A stretch of DNA of 21,129 nt from contig MNUP01000020.1 of NCBI GenBank assembly GCA_001871075.1, forward strand, positions 1 to 21,129. The letters are read 5' to 3'. The number at the start of each line of letters is the position of its first letter. Within the stretch, counting starts at the first letter, position 1. Origin of the DNA: Candidatus Desantisbacteria bacterium CG1_02_49_89 (GTDB lineage: Bacteria > Desantisbacteria > UBA1551). The notes under the pieces are model-generated. The model was not told the DNA's origin. It was given only the letters and a program-made list of their open reading frames with translations, and made no database searches. Made by a program: the position numbers and the translations under genes. This document shows positions 6,470-14,560 of this stretch, in pieces.

Positions 6470-6676
6470 ATGGATGAAAAAATAAGGGAATTAACTGGTA
6501 TCGCTGCGGCAGTCGCCGGTCATTGCCAGAAATGCTTTATATATCATTATAGCGAAGCAAAGAAGTTTAAAATTGAGCAAAAGGATATCGAGGAAGTTAT
6601 TGAATTTGCCAAAGCCATCCGTTCAGCCGGTAATAAGGGCATGGATGAATTTGTAAAAAATACAGTGAGCCAGTAA
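6470..6676 (+). CDS. AhpD-like (carboxymuconolactone decarboxylase family) CxxC mini-protein
   Basis: A 68-residue protein from ATG 6470, supported by AGAGGGG at 6454-6460; the upstream in-frame GTG 6461 lies inside that site. It has HCQKCFIYHY, with cysteines at 19 and 22 and His26, matching the CxxCxxxH core of the AhpD/CMD fold. Short versions like this often occur in arsenic and other metal-resistance operons. The cysteine pair may serve as a thiol reductant or an As(III)-binding site in the cytoplasm. It lies between arsR and arsD, which fits a helper role. No exact reaction can be assigned. Confidence 0.82.
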   Translation: MDEKIRELTGIAAAVAGHCQKCFIYHYSEAKKFKIEQKDIEEVIEFAKAIRSAGNKGMDEFVKNTVSQ

Positions 6677-6697
6677 CGATTTTAACAAGGAGGATAT

Positions 6698-7060
6698 GTG
6701 AAGAAAATTGAAATTTATGATCCACCAATGTGCTGTTCAACCGGAGTTTGCGGCACGAAGGTTGATAAAAAGCTGATAGAGTTTGCCAATGCTTTAAGAA
6801 CATTGTCTCTTTCCGGCGTTATTGTTGAGCGTTTTAATATGGCCCAAACACCTCGGGTTTTTATTGAAAATCTCAAAGTTAAAGAGCTTCTTATAAGGAA
6901 AGGGCAAAACGCTCTGCCGTTTATTTTTGTGAATGGTGAACTTAAATGGTCCGGGAAAATTCCGTCCGCAAAGGAACTCTTAAAAGTTTTTGGGGTAGAG
7001 CATAAGCCGCAAACTATCAATGAGGGTGGTTGTTGCGGTGATGGGGGGTGTTGCGGATGA
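6698..7060 (+). CDS. arsD: ArsD arsenite metallochaperone
   Basis: A 120-residue protein with the complete set of ArsD thiols: Cys12, Cys13 and Cys18 near the start (DPPMCCSTGVC), and vicinal pairs at 112/113 and 118/119 in a glycine-rich tail (GGCCGDGGCC). In E. coli the first three cysteines receive As(III) and hand it to ArsA. The start is GTG after AGGAGG; the ATG two bases earlier is followed at once by TGA and cannot start it. The final TGA overlaps the ATG of arsA (ATGA), so the chaperone and its ATPase are translationally coupled. Confidence 0.93.
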   Translation: MKKIEIYDPPMCCSTGVCGTKVDKKLIEFANALRTLSLSGVIVERFNMAQTPRVFIENLKVKELLIRKGQNALPFIFVNGELKWSGKIPSAKELLKVFGVEHKPQTINEGGCCGDGGCCG

Positions 7061-8802
7061 AGAATCTGATATCGAAAGCCACGCGCTTTTTATTTTTTAC
7101 CGGAAAAGGCGGCGTTGGCAAAACTTCCGCTTCTTGTGTTGTTGCTGTCGGGCTTGCTGATTCGGGTAAAAAGGTCCTGCTTATCAGCACAGATCCCGCA
7201 TCTAACCTTGATGAAGTCCTGGGAACAAAATTGGTATCAAAGCCGACCGCCGTTTCTAATGTTCCCAACCTTTATGCGATGAACATAAATCCCATTAAGG
7301 CAGCCGAAGAATATCGGAAGCGGGTAATCGACCCATATAGAGGAATTTTGCCGGAGGAATCAATAAAGCAAATGGAGGAACAACTTTCAGGAGCTTGTAC
7401 GGTTGAAATCGCGGGTTTTAATGAATTTTCAAAGTTTATTGGCAATGAAGAATCTAATATTGAATATGACCACATTATATTGGATACAGCGCCAACCGGC
7501 CATACGCTTCGCCTTTTAAATTTGCCTTCGGCATGGAATGATTTTATTGCTTCAAATAAAACCAACAGTTCCTGCCTTGGACCCTTATCGGGCTTGAAAG
7601 AACAACAAAAACTTTATCAGAAAGTGGTGAATAATTTTAAAGATTCCGATAAGACTACTTTTGTTTTGGTGTCAAGGCCGGAGAAAATGAGTTTTGATGA
7701 AGCGGCAAGAGCAAGCAGTGAGCTTAAATTTTTGGGCCTGCGCAATCAAAAGCTTATTATAAATGGCGTTTTCAAAACACCATCAGAAGACAAGGTTGCC
7801 AAAGCCTTTTCATTGAGATCTGAAATTGCAATGCAAGATATGCCGGGCGCGATAAAGAAACTTGATGCGACAATTATTTATTTTAGAGCGCACGGAGTTA
7901 TAGGAATAGAAGCTTTGCGCGGCATATCAGAAGGGCAACAAGATATTGTTGATTTTAAAGCTATGGATAGGCTTGAAAGCGAACTTCCTGGGGCATTAAA
8001 CAATACCTACAAATGGCCGGATTTTTTAGAAAATCTTGAGAAAGACGGCACGGGGGTTATTATGACAATGGGAAAAGGAGGGGTTGGTAAAACGACGATC
8101 GCCGCTATGATAGCGGTACAGCTTGCCGGCCGCGGGCACAAGGTTCTGTTATCAACAACCGACCCTGCTGCGCATATATCCAAAGTACTTCAGTCGGATA
8201 TTGCCAATCTTTCCGTTGATAAGATAAACCCAAAAATAGAAACTCGAAAATATGTTGACGAAGTTTTAAATGAAAATAAGGGTAAATTATCAAAAGAAGA
8301 TATGGATCTTTTAAAAGAAGAAATGCGTTCTCCCTGCATTGAAGAGATTGCAGTATTTAAAGCCTTTGCGCGCACGGTAGCCAAGGGAGAAAATCAGTTT
8401 ATTGTGCTTGATACTGCGCCTACGGGGCACACCCTTTTGCTTTTGGATGCAACCGAATCTTATCATAGGGAAGTTGCCAAATCGACGGATACCCTTTCAG
8501 TGGATGTCAGGGAACTATTACCCCGGATCCGTAATCCAAAATTCACGAAAATCGTGATTATTTCTTTAGCTGAAGCAACCCCGACCCACGAAGCCGAATT
8601 TCTGCAAAATGACCTGCAAAGAGCGGGTATTAAACCTTTTGGGTGGGTTATAAACCGGAATTTTGCTGTTTCTGGGTCAAAAGACCCTTTGATATGCGCC
8701 AAAGGTCTCCACGAATTATCGTTTATCAGGGAAACAGCAAACAGTCTTTCTGAAAGAACGGTTATTATTCCGTGGATGGCCAATGAAAATATACATATTT
8801 GA
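7057..8802 (+). CDS. arsA: ArsA arsenite-stimulated ATPase, two-domain form
   Basis: About 581 residues from ATG 7057; in-frame GTG 7048 and TTG 7051 lie upstream inside arsD. Two homologous P-loop halves carry GKGGVGKT near residues 16-23 and 339-346, and each has a DTAPTGHT signature. The three metalloid cysteines of E. coli ArsA (113, 172, 422) correspond to Cys114 (LSGACTVEIA), Cys173 (SSCLGP) and Cys427 (SPCIEEIAVF), so the As(III) site looks intact. ArsA accepts As(III) from ArsD and powers export by the membrane exporter. Here the exporter is ACR3, five genes downstream, and not ArsB. ArsA can work with ACR3-type pumps in other bacteria. It could also relate to the ABC transporter in this operon, which is speculation. 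Confidence 0.94.
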   Translation: MKNLISKATRFLFFTGKGGVGKTSASCVVAVGLADSGKKVLLISTDPASNLDEVLGTKLVSKPTAVSNVPNLYAMNINPIKAAEEYRKRVIDPYRGILPEESIKQMEEQLSGACTVEIAGFNEFSKFIGNEESNIEYDHIILDTAPTGHTLRLLNLPSAWNDFIASNKTNSSCLGPLSGLKEQQKLYQKVVNNFKDSDKTTFVLVSRPEKMSFDEAARASSELKFLGLRNQKLIINGVFKTPSEDKVAKAFSLRSEIAMQDMPGAIKKLDATIIYFRAHGVIGIEALRGISEGQQDIVDFKAMDRLESELPGALNNTYKWPDFLENLEKDGTGVIMTMGKGGVGKTTIAAMIAVQLAGRGHKVLLSTTDPAAHISKVLQSDIANLSVDKINPKIETRKYVDEVLNENKGKLSKEDMDLLKEEMRSPCIEEIAVFKAFARTVAKGENQFIVLDTAPTGHTLLLLDATESYHREVAKSTDTLSVDVRELLPRIRNPKFTKIVIISLAEATPTHEAEFLQNDLQRAGIKPFGWVINRNFAVSGSKDPLICAKGLHELSFIRETANSLSERTVIIPWMANENIHI

Positions 8803-8884
8803 AACAATTACAAAATAATGCAGTGTGGAATTAAAATTATGCAGAATCCGGACAAAGCATAAAAATATTGCTAGGAGGCATGTA

Positions 8885-9676
8885 ATGAATAAAAGCCTGC
8901 GTATTATAAAAAATAATGGAATAGCAATCAGTGTTGCGGTTCTTTTGGTAATTTCCTTTTTGTTTTTTTCATACACTTTACCTGCGCAGGAAAACATTGC
9001 TCCTAAAACAGCTGCAGAGGCAATAAGTTTAGCGCGAAATACCGGCCGATACCTGTTTTTATTGTTTTATAAAGACAAGGATGGGTCGTTTAATACGATG
9101 AAGGGAACTATAGAGGAATTTGAAAAGGAATCTTCAAAAAAGATAATGATATACAGGGCATCCACTGCAAACGAACAAGAGAAGGATGTAGCCACGAAAT
9201 ACGGCATATTAAAGGCTCCCTTGCCGATAGTTCTTTCGTTAGCCCCGAATGGCGCTGTCACCGGCGGTTTTCCAAAAGAAGTAAGCAAACAGCAACTTGC
9301 CGGCTGCCTTGTGCCGGAACTTACAACAAGGATATTAAAACCTCTGCAGGAAGGAAAAATCGTGCTTGTCCTGCTTCAGAACAAAAATACAAAATATAAT
9401 ATGGAATCTGCGAAAGCCGCCGGTGATTTCTCGGATGAGCCGCAGTTAAAGGGATATGTTGAAATAATTATGGCGGACCCGGGCGATGCCAAAAATAAGG
9501 AATTTATTTCTCAGATAAAACTGGATGAAAATAAGAACGAGGCGGCGGTAGTATTTTTAGTTCCGCCGGGAACAATAGCGGGTGTTTTTTCAGGAAAAGT
9601 AACCAAAGAAACACTCTTCGGGGCGCTTGCTGCATGCAGTTCAGGCGGTGGTTGCGGAAGCGGCGGTTGCAAATAA
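8885..9676 (+). CDS. Secreted/anchored thioredoxin-fold-like protein with a Cys/Gly-rich tail
   Basis: A 263-residue protein. The ATG at 8885 has AGGAGG upstream (8874-8879), so the longer in-frame version from GTG 8825 is unlikely. A hydrophobic segment at about 12-33 is a signal peptide or anchor. The rest reads as two thioredoxin-like alpha/beta domains (about 40-150 and 155-245) that lack CxxC. The end is unusual: three cysteines in a glycine/serine string (CSSGGGCGSGGC, 251-262), close in style to the ArsD tail. It probably binds As(III) or another soft metal outside the membrane. It stands directly before an ABC permease/ATPase pair, so it may serve as their binding partner. Its function is not established. 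Confidence 0.75.
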   Translation: MNKSLRIIKNNGIAISVAVLLVISFLFFSYTLPAQENIAPKTAAEAISLARNTGRYLFLLFYKDKDGSFNTMKGTIEEFEKESSKKIMIYRASTANEQEKDVATKYGILKAPLPIVLSLAPNGAVTGGFPKEVSKQQLAGCLVPELTTRILKPLQEGKIVLVLLQNKNTKYNMESAKAAGDFSDEPQLKGYVEIIMADPGDAKNKEFISQIKLDENKNEAAVVFLVPPGTIAGVFSGKVTKETLFGALAACSSGGGCGSGGCK

Positions 9677-9704
9677 TGATAATAAAACAAAGGAGTTAAT
9701 AATT

Positions 9705-10922
9705 ATGGACCTGAAAAAACTGGCATTAAAAGAAATGTTCCAGCACAGAAATCAACTGTTTTCAAGCCTGATCGCAATAACGCTTGGTATAGCTGCCATT
9801 GTGGGTATTAAAAACATAACTTACTTTTCAGAAAAAGCCGTATCGAGCGAACTTGATACTCTTGGAGCAAATGTTTTGATCTTACCCAAATCCGCATCGG
9901 TACAGGATTATTACAGTGCTGATTTTCAGGAAGAAGAGATACCGGAGGATTATGTTAACGTTTTAGTAAATTCTGACATAAAAGGAATAGACAATCTTTC
10001 TCCAAAGCTTAATTTACATGTGGAAATACAAGGGCAAAAAGCAATCCTGACAGGTATTTTGCCGAAAAATGAATTTAAATCAAAAACAATATGGCAGGGA
10101 ACATTGGGAGTATTTTCCAGGCCTGAGGGCTGCGGCACACCTGCTGTTATACCTGGAATAACGGACTCAAATAAGAATATAACCAAAAAAAGAGTCATTG
10201 AGGATTTGGGTGAAAACAAAATACTGGTTGGTTCAGATCTGGCTAAAACATTAGAAGCAAAAGAAGGCAGCACAATCAAGATACTAAATAAAGATTTTAT
10301 CGTAGAAGCAGTATTGCCGGTTTCGGGAACAATAGATGACAATAGAATATTTGCTCATCTGCATACCGTACAGCAGCTGGGCAATAAAACTTCGTTATTA
10401 AATGCAATAGAAATCGTTGGCTGCTGCGCAGAAATTTCTAAAGGCCTTATCCAGAAGCTTAACAAGCTGCTGCCGGATGCAAGGGTTGTAACTATAACCC
10501 AAATTGTGCAGACGCAGTTAAATACAAACAGGCTTATGAATAAGCTGTCAATTATTGTTTTAATAATGATTGTTTTAATAGGAGGGGCAAGCATTGCCAA
10601 TTATATGTTTGCCGATGTATATGAGCGCAGCAAGGAAATAGGCATTCTTATGGCTATGGGGGCGAATAATAATTGGCTCATGAAATTGTTTTTATATAAA
10701 TCAATTGTCTTGGGCGCCATAGGCGGGATAACAGGATATTTAATAGGCACTATAATCGCTGTTGTGCTTGGCCCCAAAGTGGCAGGGATCCCTGTCTCAC
10801 CTTTGCCTATATTTGCATTATATAGTTTGGTTTTATCAATGTTGATATCGGTTGTGGCAAGCATACTGCCGGTTATTAAGGCTACAAAAGTTGATCCATT
10901 CGTTATTATGCAGGAGGAATAA
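9705..10922 (+). CDS. MacB/FtsX-type ABC transporter permease
   Basis: A 405-residue protein starting at ATG 9705 with AGGAG at 9691-9695. It has one N-terminal transmembrane helix (about 20-36), a large extracytoplasmic domain (about 45-275) and three C-terminal helices ending in the usual IKATKVDPFVIMQEE tail, matching the MacB/LolC/FtsX fold. Proteins of this type use ATP hydrolysis in the cytoplasm to drive periplasmic movement. The extracytoplasmic domain carries a GCG (Cys143) and a vicinal CC (240-241, VGCCAEI), unusual for the family and well suited to bind As(III). The gene is followed by its ATPase after 2 bases. Its substrate is unknown. Confidence 0.87.
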   Translation: MDLKKLALKEMFQHRNQLFSSLIAITLGIAAIVGIKNITYFSEKAVSSELDTLGANVLILPKSASVQDYYSADFQEEEIPEDYVNVLVNSDIKGIDNLSPKLNLHVEIQGQKAILTGILPKNEFKSKTIWQGTLGVFSRPEGCGTPAVIPGITDSNKNITKKRVIEDLGENKILVGSDLAKTLEAKEGSTIKILNKDFIVEAVLPVSGTIDDNRIFAHLHTVQQLGNKTSLLNAIEIVGCCAEISKGLIQKLNKLLPDARVVTITQIVQTQLNTNRLMNKLSIIVLIMIVLIGGASIANYMFADVYERSKEIGILMAMGANNNWLMKLFLYKSIVLGAIGGITGYLIGTIIAVVLGPKVAGIPVSPLPIFALYSLVLSMLISVVASILPVIKATKVDPFVIMQEE

Positions 10923-10924
10923 AT

Positions 10925-11578
10925 ATGTTGAAAATTGAGCATGCCAGCAAAACATTCCATCATAAACACGGCACAGTGAGTGCTTTAAACGATTTTTCTT
11001 TTGAGATAAAAAAAGGGGAATTTATAAGTATTTCCGGGCCAAGCGGAAGCGGAAAAAGCACATTGCTTTTAGCATTGGGCGGAATGAGCCATCCTGATAA
11101 CGGAAAGGTTATGTGGAACAATGAATCAATTTATAACTGGGAATTAAATAAAAGGGCACAGTGGAGAGCAAAAGAGGTAGGTTTTATATTTCAGACTTTT
11201 AATTTGATAAACTATTTGACAGTTTATGAAAATGTGGCTATTGCCCTGAATCTGGCAGAAGAAAAAGTTGACAGGAAAAGGATTATTGGTATATTGGACA
11301 AGATGAAATTGTCGAATCGCATTAAACACCTTCCTAATGAACTTAGTATTGGACAGCAGCAAAGAGTGGCTATAGCAAGAGCGCTGATAAAAAATCCCTC
11401 TATGCTGTTGGCAGATGAACCTACGGGTAACCTTGATCCGCAAACAGCGAATGATATACTTAAAATTTTAAAAGAAATAAATAATGAAGGGAAAACAGTG
11501 GTATTTATAACGCATAATCCGGATTTGGCAAAATTAGCGAATCGCAATATAAGAATAGAAGAAGGCAGAATAGTCTAA
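10925..11578 (+). CDS. MacB/LolD-type ABC transporter ATPase
   Basis: A 217-residue ATPase with Walker A (GPSGSGKST, 38-46), the Q-loop near FIFQTFN, the signature LSIGQQQR (140-147; isoleucine in place of the usual second glycine), Walker B and glutamate (LLADEPTGNLD, about 161-171) and an H-loop (ITHN). The length and the absence of fused membrane parts match LolD/MacB-partner ATPases. It starts 2 bases after the permease stop, so the two form one transporter with two subunits of each. The RBS is the GGAGGAA at the permease end. Confidence 0.93.
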   Translation: MLKIEHASKTFHHKHGTVSALNDFSFEIKKGEFISISGPSGSGKSTLLLALGGMSHPDNGKVMWNNESIYNWELNKRAQWRAKEVGFIFQTFNLINYLTVYENVAIALNLAEEKVDRKRIIGILDKMKLSNRIKHLPNELSIGQQQRVAIARALIKNPSMLLADEPTGNLDPQTANDILKILKEINNEGKTVVFITHNPDLAKLANRNIRIEEGRIV

Positions 11579-11641
11579 TTGCAAAAACTCGGTCCGGGCC
11601 TGAAATATCGATATGGAAAAGATTCTTACGCGCAAGGAGAT

Positions 11642-12022
11642 ATGTTGAAGATAATATTATTCGTCTGTGTTGAAAATTCCTGCAGGAGCCAGATGGCTGA
11701 GGGTTTCGCGAAGCACTACGGGAAAGATAAAATAGAGGTTTACAGCGCCGGGTCAAAACCTTCGGGGAAGGTAGATGAAATGGCAATAAAGGTAATGCAG
11801 GAGAAGGGAATCGACATATCGGGACAATCTTCAAAGGGTTTTTTAGAACTTCCTGTGGATAAATTTGACATCGTCGTTACAATGGGGTGCAAGGATGTAT
11901 GCCCTTTTATTCCGTCAAAAGAACATATTGAATGGGATATACCGGACCCTGCCGGCAAACCTATCGAATTTTTCAGGAACGTGAGAGATAAAATTGAAGG
12001 GAAAATAAAAGGATTAATGTAG
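11642..12022 (+). CDS. arsC: Arsenate reductase, LMW-phosphatase (thioredoxin-coupled) type
   Basis: A 126-residue protein from ATG 11642 with AAGGAG upstream; the longer frame from TTG 11579 has no good site. The P-loop CVENSCRS gives Cys9 to Arg15 (Cx5R), the arsenate-binding site. A second pair at Cys83 and Cys87 (MGCKDVCP) provides the resolving thiols, and DPAG supplies the acid loop (DIPDPAG). The spacing of the second pair is shorter than in the S. aureus plasmid enzyme, as in other compact members. It reduces arsenate to arsenite for the downstream ACR3 pump. The final TAG is formed by the GTAG head of a REP-like repeat. Confidence 0.92.
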   Translation: MLKIILFVCVENSCRSQMAEGFAKHYGKDKIEVYSAGSKPSGKVDEMAIKVMQEKGIDISGQSSKGFLELPVDKFDIVVTMGCKDVCPFIPSKEHIEWDIPDPAGKPIEFFRNVRDKIEGKIKGLM

Positions 12023-12042
12023 CGGTGCGATTTATTGCACTG
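12019..12042 (+). repeat. REP-like palindrome supplying the arsC stop codon
   Basis: GTAG at 12019-12022 provides the TAG of arsC. The next bases (CGGTGCGA) match the repeat at 1880-1891 exactly, then a hairpin closes (GTGC...GCAC, loop TTTA, with one G-T pair). The copy is slightly decayed compared with the one at 1880. Confidence 0.7.
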
Positions 12043-12064
12043 TAAGGGGAATCAGGAGGTTGGT

Positions 12065-13135
12065 ATGCAGCAGGCAGAAAAAAAACTCAGCATATTTGAA
12101 AAATATTTGACTTTATGGGTTGGCTTGTGCATTGTGGCAGGGATACTGCTGGGAAGGTTTTTTCCGGGGGTTGCCAGGTATCTTGACAGCCTGTCAGTAG
12201 CGCAGGTTTCTATACCGATAGCGATATGCCTTTTCTTTATGATGTACCCGATAATGGTCAAGATTGATTTTGCCGAGGTAGTGAAAGCCGGCAAAAACCC
12301 CAAGCCGGTGCTGCTGACGCTTGTCGTCAACTGGGGTATAAAGCCATTTACAATGTACGCGATAGCATGGTTCTTTCTTGCCTATGTATTCAAAGGAATG
12401 CTTCCCGGAATGGAGATCGTAAAAAACGGTTCAACCGTGGAACTTTTCAGGTCGTATATTTCCGGGGCTATCCTTCTGGGGATCGCGCCCTGCACCGCGA
12501 TGGTCCTGATGTGGGGGTATCTTGCGAAGGGAAACGACGGGCATACTCTTGTTATGGTGGCAATAAATTCCCTCACTATGTTATTTTTGTATGCACCGCT
12601 TGGCGGTTTCCTGCTCAGGGTCAACAGAATGCCTATTCCATGGATCACTATCCTGCTTTCAGTGCTTATATACGTAGCCCTGCCGCTGGTAGCCGGATAC
12701 TTCACCCGCAAGAAGATCCTTCAGGCCAGAGGCAGGGAATGGTTTGATAACAAGTTCCTGCCCTACCTGACACCGGTTTCGATCACGGCCCTGCTTTTCA
12801 CGCTTGTCCTTCTTTTCTCTTTCAAGGGCGAGCTTATAATAAAACAGCCTCAGGTCATCGGGCTCATTGCTATTCCCCTTACAATACAGACCTTCCTGAT
12901 CTTCGGGATCACTTACTGGCTGGCAAAAATTCTAAAGCTGACATACGAGGATGCGGCGCCGTCCGCGATGATAGGCGCGTCCAACCATTTTGAGGTGGCT
13001 ATTGCCACGGCAACGATGCTCTACGGCCTGAATTCCGGCGCAGCCCTGGCAACAGTGGTGGGGGTCCTGACAGAGGTCCCGATAATGCTGGCCCTTGTCA
13101 GGATATGCCTTGCGACCAAAAAGTGGTTTAAGTAA
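12065..13135 (+). CDS. acr3: ACR3-family arsenite efflux transporter
   Basis: A 356-residue, ten-helix membrane protein, starting at ATG 12065 with CAGGAGG upstream. It contains [12 protein letters not shown] with Cys143, the thiol in helix 4 needed for arsenite transport in ACR3 proteins, and the conserved Glu337 in GVLTEVP of helix 9. Both residues correspond to those shown by mutagenesis to be essential in the Alkaliphilus protein. It exports arsenite across the cytoplasmic membrane, driven by the proton gradient, optionally helped by ArsA. The REP-like repeat lies between arsC and this gene. It is the last gene of the + strand block, followed by a convergent MFS gene. Confidence 0.95.
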   Translation: MQQAEKKLSIFEKYLTLWVGLCIVAGILLGRFFPGVARYLDSLSVAQVSIPIAICLFFMMYPIMVKIDFAEVVKAGKNPKPVLLTLVVNWGIKPFTMYAIAWFFLAYVFKGMLPGMEIVKNGSTVELFRSYISGAILLGIAPCTAMVLMWGYLAKGNDGHTLVMVAINSLTMLFLYAPLGGFLLRVNRMPIPWITILLSVLIYVALPLVAGYFTRKKILQARGREWFDNKFLPYLTPVSITALLFTLVLLFSFKGELIIKQPQVIGLIAIPLTIQTFLIFGITYWLAKILKLTYEDAAPSAMIGASNHFEVAIATATMLYGLNSGAALATVVGVLTEVPIMLALVRICLATKKWFK

Positions 13136-13153
13136 AAACAGGGGTAAGGGGTT

Positions 13154-13181
13154 AGGGACAAGATGTCCCTCCTGCTTTTTT
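13154..13181 (+). terminator. Candidate terminator hairpin after acr3
   Basis: AGGGACA (13154-13160) pairs with TGTCCCT (13164-13170) around AGA, followed by CCTGC and a run of six T. The shape fits an intrinsic terminator for the ars operon, though the T run starts 5 bases away from the stem. The GTTAG before it resembles the heads of the palindromes elsewhere, so it may also be a repeat copy. Confidence 0.55.
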
Positions 13182-13333
13182 GCCGAAAGTAGGCTCTTGT
13201 AAGAGTGAAAGCCCCAAAGGGATTCCTTCGGAACAAAATGGGGAGACTCGCTTATGCGGCAAGGGAAGGAAAGACTGCAATTTTAAGTTACTTACGATGT
13301 ACGAAGAACGATGCACGATGCACGAGAAACGAA
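13181..13333. repeat. Dispersed and simple repeats between convergent genes
   Basis: 13181-13205 is the reverse-complement partner of 5819-5841. Further on, 13293-13330 contains short tandem words (acgatgcacgatgcacga). No open frame here looks real. Confidence 0.5.
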
Positions 13334-14539
13334 TCAGATCTCGCGCAGCTGCGGGGTTTTTCTGAACAAAAATAAAACGGATACACCGAAGACCAACGTT
13401 CCCAGCCCTATCGCGAACGGGGCGCCGAAGAACTGCGCCAGCGTGCCCATCTGAAGACTGCCCAGGGGCGAAAGGCCCATAAAAGCAAGGGAATAGATAC
13501 CCATGATCCTGCCGCGCATCTCGTCCGGGGTTGTTATCTGCACTATCGTGTCTGAGATTGAAGACTGAAAAAGAAAGAAAAACCCCGATATCACAAGAAA
13601 AATGCAGGACAAATAGAATATTCTTGAAAAAGAGAACAGCAGTATCGCTGCGGAAAATACCGTTGCGCCCGTAAAAAACAGCCTGCCCTTCCTTCTTATG
13701 TCGCCCGCGCCTGCAATGATCAACCCCCCTGCAAGGGCGCCGATCCCCGTGCACGTCATAAGGAACCCGAAACCTTTTGCCCCTACCTTTAAAACATCCC
13801 CCGCGAATACGGGCATCAAAACTCCGTATGGCATCACGAATATCGAGCAGAGCGCCGCTATTACGATCACCGACCTTAAAACAGGGGTTGCCCGGACGTA
13901 GCGCAGACCTTCCGTGATATTTTTAAAGGTTGAGTCTTCCATTTTGCGTTCCGGGGACGGCAAGAGTTTCATCATCTTCAGCGCGACGATAAAAGCGAGG
14001 AAACTTACGGCGTTCAGAAAGAAACACCAGGAGTTGCCTATTGTTGAAACAACAATGCCGGCGATCGCTGGACCCGAGATCTGCGCAAGGTTGAAAAGCA
14101 TGGAATTAAGGGAAACCGCGCTCATGATGTCTTCTTTTCCCACAAGTTCGTATACGAATGCCAGCCTGGTAGGCATATCAAATGAGTTTGCGATCCCCAT
14201 TCCAACCGCAATAAGGGCCACGTGCCACACTTCTACTTTTCCGGTTGCCGCAAGAACACCCAGGATGAAAGCAAGGATCATCATTATGGACTGGGTAATA
14301 TAAAGCAGGCTGCGCTTGTCAACCCTGTCAGCGGTATTGCCGCCGATAAGTGACAGAAGCAGGAAAGGCACTGCCTGCGCCGCGCCTACAAGCCCGAGCA
14401 AAAACGGAGAATGCGTCAGCGTGTATACGAGCCAGGACTGCGCGATGATCTGGACAACGGTCCCGATCATTGACACGAGCAGGCCCACCCAGAAAAGCCT
14501 GAAGTTCCTGTTCGCGAACACACTGAATCTGGCAGCCAT
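13334..14539 (-). CDS. MFS transporter, EntS/MFS_3-like
   Basis: A 401-residue protein with 12 predicted helices. It starts with the FRLFWVGLLVS segment, has the family motif between helices 2 and 3 (GGNTADRVDKR) and further conserved features such as QISGPAIAG near the middle. This layout matches the EntS-like branch of the major facilitator superfamily, which exports small molecules including siderophores and drugs by proton antiport. The ATG follows AAAGG. It lies 21 bases after the RlmD gene on the same strand, so the two may be cotranscribed, although a functional link is not evident. Its substrate is unknown. Confidence 0.88.
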   Translation of the reverse strand: MAARFSVFANRNFRLFWVGLLVSMIGTVVQIIAQSWLVYTLTHSPFLLGLVGAAQAVPFLLLSLIGGNTADRVDKRSLLYITQSIMMILAFILGVLAATGKVEVWHVALIAVGMGIANSFDMPTRLAFVYELVGKEDIMSAVSLNSMLFNLAQISGPAIAGIVVSTIGNSWCFFLNAVSFLAFIVALKMMKLLPSPERKMEDSTFKNITEGLRYVRATPVLRSVIVIAALCSIFVMPYGVLMPVFAGDVLKVGAKGFGFLMTCTGIGALAGGLIIAGAGDIRRKGRLFFTGATVFSAAILLFSFSRIFYLSCIFLVISGFFFLFQSSISDTIVQITTPDEMRGRIMGIYSLAFMGLSPLGSLQMGTLAQFFGAPFAIGLGTLVFGVSVLFLFRKTPQLREI

Positions 14540-14560
14540 AAAAACCTTTCTAACTACCGG

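Noticed and set aside
8803-8884. A separate promoter or small gene before the secreted Cys-tail protein
   Set aside because: Only a ribosome-binding site is clear; no -35/-10 pair with sensible spacing and no credible small frame.
11579-11641. An extended N-terminus for ArsC from TTG 11579
   Set aside because: No ribosome-binding site precedes it, while ATG 11642 has AAGGAG and gives the normal start next to the P-loop.
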